From Streptomyces noursei (GTDB lineage Bacteria; Actinomycetota; Actinomycetes; Streptomycetales; Streptomycetaceae), in NCBI RefSeq assembly GCF_001646665.1, contig NZ_LWBU01000279.1, positions 372,760-436,759 of the forward strand: a stretch of 64,000 nucleotides of DNA. The letters run 5' to 3'. This document shows, in pieces, positions 15,615 to 22,647 of this stretch; within the stretch, counting starts at the first letter, position 1; every line of letters starts with the position of its first letter. The notes beneath the pieces were generated by a model. That model was not told the origin of the DNA and did no database searches. It saw only the letters and a list, made by a program, of their open reading frames with translations. Made by a program: the position numbers and the translations under genes.

Positions 15615-15803
15615 TCAACCCTTCTTGGGCCGCGGCGTCGGAGGCGCCAGCAGCACCTGCCCCGCCCCGGCCTGCAGGGCCAGGATCCCGCATTCGCGGG
15701 TGTCGCGGTGGAAGCCCTCGGCTTCACCCGGGTTGAGGGCTGCTTCGACCTCGATGTCCGACACCTTGGTGCGGTCGCGGAGTTCAGGCTCGATGGACGT
15801 CAT
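15615..15803 (-). CDS. 62-aa small peptide 2, candidate precursor
   Basis: Second copy of the 62-residue peptide. Differences from copy 1 lie mostly in the first 32 residues (for example Y4I, Y6P, T17I, D24N); the Cys at 38 and the closing LALQAGAGQVLLAPP-PRPKKG are kept, with T in place of A at 56. The ATG at 15803 is preceded by GAAGGGATGGTGGC. It is followed by a strong terminator 70 bp downstream, so it appears monocistronic and could be expressed in excess over the enzymes. A dedicated extra copy is common for RiPP precursors, but function is unproven. Confidence 0.8.
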   Translation of the reverse strand: MTSIEPELRDRTKVSDIEVEAALNPGEAEGFHRDTRECGILALQAGAGQVLLAPPTPRPKKG

Positions 15804-15857
15804 GCCACCATCCCTTCATGCGGAAAGGAATGCTTGCTTCCACTTCCAGTGGACCGC
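15804..15857 (-). repeat. duplicated leader of peptide gene 2
   Basis: Second copy of the conserved upstream block described at 15347-15400; includes CTTCATGCGGAAAGGAATG on the plus strand in both copies. Confidence 0.75.
15839..15853. promoter_or_regulatory. palindromic operator candidate, copy 2
   Basis: TCCACT-TCC-AGTGGA, the same inverted repeat as copy 1 but with 6-base perfect arms, 36-50 bases upstream of the peptide 2 start. Confidence 0.58.
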
Positions 15858-16089
15858 AGTCGCCCCTGAGCCGCAAATGGCAGAAATCCCACCATGTGGT
15901 ACAAGCTCGAACCACCGGCTCCCGCTGGGCGATCGGGTGCGGCGCGGGGCGGGGGTCGCCCATCTGCCCATCCCGGATGGCGCAATTGACCGCATTGCCC
16001 ATTAGATGGTGCAAACCGCGCGCCCAAGTCGGCGCACGACGACCGACACGGTGTGTGCCTCACCGGAGTCCGGCGAACGGAGCCACGCC

Positions 16090-17838
16090 ATGACAACCGA
16101 CGACCCCACGACCCGCCCCGCGGCAGGGGGCCCCGACCGGGCGCAGCCGCCCCGCCCGCCCGACCGGCCCGACCGGCCCGGCGCCGCCGGCGTGCCGGTC
16201 GACGCGACGCACACCGAGGCGCCGCCGTTCGGCACGGTGCCCGTCGACCCGGTGCACGCCGAGGCCGTACGCCTGGGAGCGGCGCCCCCCGCGCCGCCCG
16301 CGCCCCCCGCGGGGACGACGCACACGAACGGCACCTCCACGCACGTCACGCCCTCCGCGGCGGCGCCCGCGAACGGGACGCACCCGAACGGGACGTACAC
16401 GAACGGGACCCCGGCATCCGCCCCGCCGCCCGGGGCCGCCGGCACGGCGCGGGCCGACGGCACGGCCGTGTACCCCACCACGCCGACCGCGCCCGGGGCG
16501 CCCACCGCCCCGGTCGGAACGGTGTACCGCGACACGGCGTACCGCGAGCCGGGACACCCCGAGCCCGGGTACGGGGACGCTCCCGTGCACCGCGACGAGC
16601 CCGCCCGGCGCGAAGAGCCCGCGTACGACGACGTCCCGGCCGTCGAGCCCCCCGCCGCGGAGACTGCGCCCGGCGAGGCCGCGCCCGCCGACGGCGGGTG
16701 GAGCGCCGAGCGGCCCGCGGACGGCCCCGGCACGGCACACGGCGACGTACCCACCCTGGGCGCCACGCCCCCCGGCAGGGCACCCGACGGCACGGCGACG
16801 GACGACGGCGTGCCCGCGGAGGGCGCCACCGCCGGTTCCGCGCCCCACGACGGCGACCCGGCCCCGGCGGCCGACACCGCACTCGTCGACGCCGTCCTCG
16901 GCGAGTCGGCGGGGGCCGGCGCGGACGACGAGGACAGCGACGAGCGCATACGGACACTCATCTGGACGGCGGCCACGTACCGCCCGCTCGAAGAGGTCGC
17001 CGCGCTGGTGACCCAGCTGAAGAACACCAACGCGGTCGACAGCCCCGCGGACGAGGCCCTGCGCGCGGCCGCCGTCGCCCGGCCGCTGGACGAGGTGCGG
17101 CAGCTGGTCGCGATGCTGAACGCGGCCGGGCACACGCTCGACGACAGCGACACGACCCTGCGCGCCGCCGCCGTCGGCAGGCCCATCGAGGACGTCGTCC
17201 AGCTGGTGAGCATCCTGGGCGCCGCCGACGCCGAGCCCCCGGTGCTGACGCCCGGCGGGACACCGGAGGGCGCACCGGACGGGGCACCCGCCGGGACGAC
17301 GGGCGCGTCGCCGTCCACCCCGCTCCCCACGGTGCCCGAGAACCCCCATGTCCGGCCGCCCCGGTCCGTGTCGGCCGCGGCCGCGCCGGTCCAGGAGACC
17401 AAGGTTCTCGACCGCGGCCCGGCCACCGACGGTGAGACCACCGCGCCGTCGCGGTCCCCGCTCCGCTGGCCGGCGGCCGCGGCCCTGTTCGCCTGCGGCC
17501 TCATCCACCTGCCCACCGACCTCGCGGGCCTGCGCTCCGGCGGCTACGCCGACACCCTGGCCCTCGTCGTGACCGTGCTCTGCCTGGTGCTCGGCGAGTG
17601 GCTGATCGTGCGGGACTCCGCCCGGGTGTGGGGGTTCGCGGCCGCGACGTCCGTCGGCGTGGTGGCGCTCCACGGCATCGCGGGCAGCAGCGGGTTCGGC
17701 CTGCTGGACAGCAGTCTGGGACGCTCCTGGGCGTGGTCCGGCGCCGCCGCGGTGACGTGTGCGATGCTCACGGCGCTCCTGGCGGGTTCGGCGCTGCTGC
17801 GCAGGCAGAGAGAGCCCGACGCGACCAACGGCACATGA
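16090..17838 (+). CDS. repeat-rich membrane protein with C-terminal 4-TM domain
   Basis: A 582-aa protein with three zones. Residues 1-280 are low-complexity Pro/Thr/Gly/Asp with several NGT and NGTY units. Residues 280-390 hold three imperfect helical repeats: TAATYRPLEEVAALVTQL, AAAVARPLDEVRQLVAML and AAAVGRPIEDVVQLVSIL. The last 150 residues contain four hydrophobic segments (for example AAALFACGLIHLPTDLAGL and LALVVTVLCLVLGEWLIV). I know this RPLEEV repeat only from uncharacterised actinobacterial membrane proteins. ATG 16090 with GGAG eight bases upstream was preferred over an open stretch further upstream. The gene is divergent from peptide 2 and its stop is 12 bp from the convergent GH15 stop. 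Confidence 0.8.
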   Translation: MTTDDPTTRPAAGGPDRAQPPRPPDRPDRPGAAGVPVDATHTEAPPFGTVPVDPVHAEAVRLGAAPPAPPAPPAGTTHTNGTSTHVTPSAAAPANGTHPNGTYTNGTPASAPPPGAAGTARADGTAVYPTTPTAPGAPTAPVGTVYRDTAYREPGHPEPGYGDAPVHRDEPARREEPAYDDVPAVEPPAAETAPGEAAPADGGWSAERPADGPGTAHGDVPTLGATPPGRAPDGTATDDGVPAEGATAGSAPHDGDPAPAADTALVDAVLGESAGAGADDEDSDERIRTLIWTAATYRPLEEVAALVTQLKNTNAVDSPADEALRAAAVARPLDEVRQLVAMLNAAGHTLDDSDTTLRAAAVGRPIEDVVQLVSILGAADAEPPVLTPGGTPEGAPDGAPAGTTGASPSTPLPTVPENPHVRPPRSVSAAAAPVQETKVLDRGPATDGETTAPSRSPLRWPAAAALFACGLIHLPTDLAGLRSGGYADTLALVVTVLCLVLGEWLIVRDSARVWGFAAATSVGVVALHGIAGSSGFGLLDSSLGRSWAWSGAAAVTCAMLTALLAGSALLRRQREPDATNGT

Positions 17839-17850
17839 CGGGCGCTGCCC

Positions 17851-19725
17851 TCAGCGGGCCACCCACGCACGGGAGCCGCTCCTCGCCGCGCGGCTCCCGT
17901 CCGCGTGCCGGCCGTCGCCGTTGCCGTTGCGGCTGCCCGTGCGCGTGCCGTGCAGGGCGAAGGCCGTGTTGACCAGGGCCACGTGGCTGAACGCCTGTGG
18001 AAGGTTGCCGAGTTGGCGGCGGGACACCGGGTCCCACTCCTCCGACAGCAGTCCCACGTCGTTGCGGACGTCCAGGACGCGCTCGAACATCTCGCGGCCC
18101 TCGTCCCGGTGGCCGGTGACGGCCAGGCAGTCCGCGAACCACAGTGAGCACGCCAGGAACGTGCCCTCGTCGCCGTACAGTCCGTCCACCGCGTGCACGC
18201 GGTCGGTTTCACCCGCGTCGGCGTACCGGCGCAGGAAGCCGTGGTGGTCCAGGCGCCGGGCGGCCTCCAGCGTGCCGTGCAGCCGGCGGTCGCCCGGCGG
18301 GAGGAAGCCCAGCCTGGGCAGCAGCAGCGCCGACGCGTCGATCCGCCGCGAGCCGTAGTACTGCACGAAACAACCCTGTTCCTCGTCCCAGCCGTGGCGC
18401 AGCACGTCCTTGCGGATCTCCTGGCGCATGGCCCGCCACCGCTCCGCCGAGCCGCGCAGCCCCGCCACCCTGGCCATGCGCAGGGCACGGTCGGCGGCGA
18501 CCCACGACATGATCTTGGAGTGGACGAAGTGCCGCTGCGGGCCGCGTACTTCCCACAGCCCCGCGTCCGGCTCGCGCCAGTGCTTCTCCAGGTACTCCAT
18601 GAACGAGGCGATCAGGCGCCACACCTGGACGTCGATGGCGACCCCGGCGCGCAGTGCCGAGTAGATGGTGTTGAGGACCTCCCCGTACACGTCGAGCTGG
18701 AGCTGACCGACGGCGGCGTTGCCGAACCGCACGGGCAGGGACCCCTCGTAGCCGGGCAGCCAGGGGGCGATGGTCTCCACCAGCCGCCGCTGGCCGGCCA
18801 CTCCGTACAGCGGCTGGAGGTCGGAGGGCTCCCCCGCGACGGCGCGGACCAGCCAGTCCTTCCACGCGACGGCCTCCTCGCGGTACCCGGAGCGCAGCAG
18901 GCACGAGAGGGTGAACGTGGAATCGCGCAGCCAGCAGAACCGGTAGTCCCAATTGCGCTCCCCTCCCAGGCATTCCGGGAGGGACGAGGTGACGGCCGCG
19001 ACTATTCCGCCCGTGGGCTCGTAGGTGAGCGCCTTGAGAGTGATCAGGGAACGGACCACGACATCGCGCCAGGGCCCTTGGTAGAGGCATTTTCCCGCCC
19101 AGTCCCGCCAGAATTCCACGGTGCCGGCGAGGAGGCGTTCGGTGTCCGGCCCGGCGGTGGTGGGGACGTGCGACGGGTTCCAGCGGAGGACGAAGGTGAC
19201 CCGTTCACCGGCCGCCACGGAGAAGTCGGCGGAGGTACGGGAGTTGGTGACGGACATGTCGAGGGCGGCGTCGGTGCGCAGGACCGCCGAGTCCGGTCCG
19301 GCGACCGCGGCCACGGTGCGGCCGTCGACCGTACGGGTCCAGGGGACGATCCGCCCGTTGTCGAAGCGGAGCCGGAGGTCGGTGCGCATCGCGACCCGTC
19401 CGGAGACGCCTTCGACACGCCGCACGACCTGGGGATATCCGCCGCGGGGCGGCATGAGGTCGGTGACCCGCACGGTGCCGCCGGTGGTTTCCCAGACCGA
19501 TTCGAGCACCAGGGTGTCGGGCAGGTAGGAGCGCCGGTTGCAGGCGCCGGCACCGGCGGGCGCGATGCGCCAGCACCCGTTGTCCTCGTCCCCGAGCAAG
19601 GCCGCGAAACAGGCGGGCGAATCGAAACGTGGCACACACATCCAGTCGATCGCCCCGTCCTCGCCGACGAGGGCCGCCGTTTCAAGGTCTCCGATGAGGG
19701 CGTAGTCCTCGATTCGTCCGACCAT
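17851..19725 (-). CDS. GH15 family glucoamylase/trehalase-like glycosidase
   Basis: A 624-aa glycoside hydrolase family 15 enzyme: N-terminal beta-sandwich (VGRIEDYALIGDLETAALV, a hallmark start), then an (alpha/alpha)6 barrel with RNWDYRFCWLRDS, GEVLNTIY and LLSEEWDP, the latter supplying a catalytic Glu. Actinobacterial members include acid trehalases as well as glucoamylase-like enzymes; the sequence alone does not decide. No signal peptide, so intracellular. The C-terminal 35 residues are low complexity. The frame continues upstream, but ATG 19725 begins the conserved fold. Confidence 0.9.
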   Translation of the reverse strand: MVGRIEDYALIGDLETAALVGEDGAIDWMCVPRFDSPACFAALLGDEDNGCWRIAPAGAGACNRRSYLPDTLVLESVWETTGGTVRVTDLMPPRGGYPQVVRRVEGVSGRVAMRTDLRLRFDNGRIVPWTRTVDGRTVAAVAGPDSAVLRTDAALDMSVTNSRTSADFSVAAGERVTFVLRWNPSHVPTTAGPDTERLLAGTVEFWRDWAGKCLYQGPWRDVVVRSLITLKALTYEPTGGIVAAVTSSLPECLGGERNWDYRFCWLRDSTFTLSCLLRSGYREEAVAWKDWLVRAVAGEPSDLQPLYGVAGQRRLVETIAPWLPGYEGSLPVRFGNAAVGQLQLDVYGEVLNTIYSALRAGVAIDVQVWRLIASFMEYLEKHWREPDAGLWEVRGPQRHFVHSKIMSWVAADRALRMARVAGLRGSAERWRAMRQEIRKDVLRHGWDEEQGCFVQYYGSRRIDASALLLPRLGFLPPGDRRLHGTLEAARRLDHHGFLRRYADAGETDRVHAVDGLYGDEGTFLACSLWFADCLAVTGHRDEGREMFERVLDVRNDVGLLSEEWDPVSRRQLGNLPQAFSHVALVNTAFALHGTRTGSRNGNGDGRHADGSRAARSGSRAWVAR

Positions 19726-19732
19726 ACAGAGA

Positions 19733-19738
19733 ATTGTA
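19733..19738 (-). promoter_or_regulatory. -10 hexamer giving a probable leaderless GH15 mRNA
   Basis: On the minus strand TACAAT is followed after seven bases by the GH15 ATG. Initiation at normal distance would start the transcript at or next to the start codon, and there is no ribosome-binding sequence, so leaderless translation is inferred. Confidence 0.5.
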
Positions 19739-19880
19739 ATCCGGGTCGCCGACGCGAGGGCGCCGGCCGAACTCCCCCGGGGTTTTTCCCGATCGCGGCA
19801 CGGGACCTTTCCGGCGTTTCCGTCACCGGCGCTGTGCGGATGACCAACCGGCGCTTCCCATGGCCTTCCACTTCTCATTG

Positions 19881-20982
19881 ACTGCCCCGGAGGGGTGTGC
19901 TACCGATGGAAGGTGAGCAGGCCATTTCTGGCAGGCATTCCGCAGGAAGAGGTCCCCGTGTCCTCCGTCCAGGCGCGCCGCGACGCGGCGCCTTTCGTCC
20001 CTCACCCGCTGCGGCGGGTGACCGACTGGCCTGCCGCCGGAGCGTCCGCTGATTCCCGTCAGGGCCCCTCCCGCTCCACGCGCCGTCCCGCGCGCCATCC
20101 CGCGCGCCGGATGTCCGACCGCCTGCGTCCCGCCCCGGCCGTACGGCACGTCGCCGTGCGCAGGCCCTGTGCCGCACCCCGCCGCCGGCGCGGCCGTGTC
20201 GTCGCCGCGCACGCCGCGGGACGCCGCCGGGACGACGATTCCGACGGCGGTCCAGCCCCGTCGGAGCCCCCTCGCACGGCCTCCGGGCCGTCCCACCGGA
20301 CACCGCCCGTCGGCGTGTTCGGCCTCTTCCGCGTGTCCGGCCCCGTCCCCGCCACCGGTGCGGCGCACGGCCACGTGACCACGTTCCATGTCGGGTGGCC
20401 GCAGGGCAGCGGGCGGATGCGGACGTCCCGCTCTGCGACCACCTTCCCCGGGGAAGCGGTGCCGGAACGGGCCGCCGAGCCGCTGCGGGAGGACGCGCCG
20501 GTGCCGCGCGCCACCCGCGCGCCGGCGCCCCCCGGCATCGCGGCGCAGGCGTTCCCGGAACGGTGCTCGCCCCACCGGTCCGGGAACGCCGGACGCGTCA
20601 CCGCGACCACCACGGACCGCCCACCCGTACGGGACGCCGGGCACGGCGCCGGAACCACCGCGGGGCACACCCCGCCGCCTGACAGCCCGCGCAGCGGCCG
20701 AACACCCGCGGAGCAGGCCGCCGTGCGGGATGCCCGGCAGGACACCCGGACCCCCGCAGAACACCCAGCCGTACCGGACGACCCGCGCGACGCCCGAACC
20801 ACCGCGGACCCCAGCGCCGTACCAGGCACCGGGCCCGCGGCCCGAACCACCGCGAAACGCACCGCCGTACCAAGTGCCCGGCGGCGCCGCACCGGTGCGC
20901 GCCCCGGACCGCGCGTCCGCCGGCGGGCCGGTCGGCGCCCCTCCGGGCCGGCGGCGCCGGTCTGCTCGCGTGCGGGCCCGCC
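19881..20982. other. gene-poor low-complexity stretch
   Basis: About 1.1 kb between the GH15 promoter and the GT4-type gene without a gene I can support. One rightward frame is open and ends in an ATGA overlap with the glycosyltransferase start, with GGAAGAGG before a GTG near 19960, but its product is Arg/Pro/Ala-rich with no recognisable domain. Between about 20620 and 20890 the DNA holds imperfect repeats around CGAACCACCGCG; another rightward frame there reads PPY and PEPPR units, as in a decayed proline-rich gene. Confidence 0.5.
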
Positions 20983-22083
20983 ATGAACGCCGGAGCGCGC
21001 CGTCCGCGCGTCCTGCTGTTCGCCGGAGGCCCCCTCGACCGCCAGGACACGGCCGACACCCAACTGGCGGCGGCCGTCGCGGAGGCGGTGGCGGACGTGG
21101 ACTTCACCTGGTTCGCCCGCCGGCCCCACCGGGGCGGCGGGCTTCCCGCCGAGTGCGGCCGTCCTGTCCCCCTGGCCGTCCCGCACGGGCTGCCCCGGCT
21201 CGTCCGGCTGCCCCTGACGGCCGTCGCGGGTGCCGTCGTGGCGCGCCGCGTCGACCTCGTCCACGCCGTGCTGCCCGTCGACGACGCCTTCCCGCCGCTC
21301 TCCCGCCTGTGGCCGCCGCTGCTGCGCGGCAGGCCCGTGCTGCACACCGTCACGGGGGTGCGGGACCCGCGGCTGTTGCGCCGGTCGCGCCCCCTCGGCC
21401 GGACGGTGGCGCAGTCGGAGGCCACCGCCGGGGAGTTGAGCGCCGCGGGATTCGGCCGGGTGCCGGTCGTCCCCCCGGTGGTGCGCCTGGAGCGGTGGCC
21501 GTACATGCCGCGCCCGTCCGGGCCCACGCCGCGGGTGCTCGTGGTCGGCTACGACGGCCCGCACGGCGGCGCCGAGGAGGCCGTCATGGCGGCGGGGGTT
21601 GCCGTCCGGGCCGGCGCACGGTTCCGCCTGACGCTGCTGCGCCCGCGCCCCGGTCACCGCCCGCGGGCGGACGACTCGTCCGTACTCGCCCTCGCCGGGC
21701 GGGAGGGGCTGCGGAACGTGGAGGTCCTCGGGCACGTGGCCGACATGCGGCCACTGATCGCGTCGGCGGACGTGGTGCTGTTCATGCCGGGCGTGCCGGG
21801 CATCAAGCCGGAGGTTCCGATGACCGTGCTGGAGGCCCTGAGCACCGGCCGCCCGGTGATCCTCGGCGACGACCACCCGCAGTTCGCCGCCCTCGGCGAC
21901 ACCGTGCTGCGGGCACCGGTCGGGGACGCGCACCGCACCGGCCACCTGCTGCGGCAGTTGCTGGACCGGCCGCACTGGTGGCAGGTGCTGTCGGAACAGG
22001 GCCGGGCGAGGGTCGAGGACCGTTTCGGCCCCCGGGCCTTCGCGGAGCAGTACACCCGCATCTACACGGAGTTGCTCGGCTGA
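20983..22083 (+). CDS. GT4-type (GT-B) glycosyltransferase
   Basis: A 366-aa retaining-type GT-B enzyme. The N-terminal half begins RPRVLLFAGGPLDRQDTADTQL as in GT4 acceptor domains. The donor half contains VLVVGYDGPHGG, VEVLGHVADMRPLIASADVVLF and the EX7E-like region PEVPMTVLEALSTGRPVI, where Glu pairs bind the nucleotide sugar. Acceptor and sugar are unknown. It stands alone between the low-complexity stretch and the convergent methyltransferase remnant; no signal or membrane segment is evident. Confidence 0.88.
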   Translation: MNAGARRPRVLLFAGGPLDRQDTADTQLAAAVAEAVADVDFTWFARRPHRGGGLPAECGRPVPLAVPHGLPRLVRLPLTAVAGAVVARRVDLVHAVLPVDDAFPPLSRLWPPLLRGRPVLHTVTGVRDPRLLRRSRPLGRTVAQSEATAGELSAAGFGRVPVVPPVVRLERWPYMPRPSGPTPRVLVVGYDGPHGGAEEAVMAAGVAVRAGARFRLTLLRPRPGHRPRADDSSVLALAGREGLRNVEVLGHVADMRPLIASADVVLFMPGVPGIKPEVPMTVLEALSTGRPVILGDDHPQFAALGDTVLRAPVGDAHRTGHLLRQLLDRPHWWQVLSEQGRARVEDRFGPRAFAEQYTRIYTELLG

Positions 22084-22144
22084 AGCCGCCCCGCACCCCC
22101 ACCCCGCACACCGCGCCCCGCGTGCCGGTCGCGGCCGGGGCGCG

Positions 22145-22647
22145 TCACGCGTCCGCGTCGGCGTCCGTGCCGCGGGGGGTGCGGACGGGGAACGCGGGCC
22201 AGACCGGGCCGGTTCCGATCCGGTAGCTCGGCATGTTCTCCACGAACGCGGCGACGAGGTGTCCCCGGGCCGTACGGAGTGGATGAACATGCCCCACTGC
22301 TCGGCGAATTCGGCGGCGTTCTCGGCGACGCTCTCGGCGATCAAGTTCATCGAGGCGGGCTCGTACGTGCTGTGCGGGACGGCGGCCGCCTCGCCGTGCA
22401 GCACCCGGACCCGGGACGGGGCGTCGGTGAGGCCGGCGGGCAGCCGCCGGTGGAAGGCGGAGTGGTGACGGATGACGGCCGCGTCGGAGGCGTGCATCCC
22501 CCGGTAGTTCTCGGCGAGGTACGCGGAGACGGGCCACCGGCCCCAGACCGCGTCGGCGTCGCGGCGGCGCCGCTCCCTGTCCCCGGGCGCCCGCGGGTCG
22601 TCGCGCGCCGGGTCGGGGCCCGGCCCGCCGCCCCGGGGACCAGTCAC
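22145..22647 (-). pseudogene. damaged NNMT/PNMT-like SAM methyltransferase
   Basis: Starts with a GTGA overlap on the stop of the fused aminotransferase gene. It reads WPVSAYLAENYRGMHASDAA and VIRHHSAFHRRL, the opening of an NNMT/PNMT/TEMT-like methyltransferase, then jumps to SRVRVLHGEAAAVP and YEPASMNLIAESVAENAAEF. The glycine-rich SAM-binding motif expected between them is missing. Near 22258 the frame shifts: FIHSVRPGD continues in another frame as HLVAAFVENMPSYRIGTGP, and adding one base would join them. Both an internal deletion and a frameshift suggest a pseudogene. Family assignment is from motif memory and is moderate. Confidence 0.65.

Noticed and set aside
15343..15693. Alternative frames giving STGSGS(R/K)HSFPHEGM before both peptide genes
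   Set aside because: They are translations of the duplicated leader DNA; the 62-aa frames have better ribosome sites and protein-level conservation.
19895..20986. Rightward 363-codon frame ending in an ATGA overlap with the glycosyltransferase
   Set aside because: The overlap and a GGAAGAGG site are tempting, but the product is Arg/Pro-rich with no recognisable domain. Kept only as part of the gene-poor stretch.
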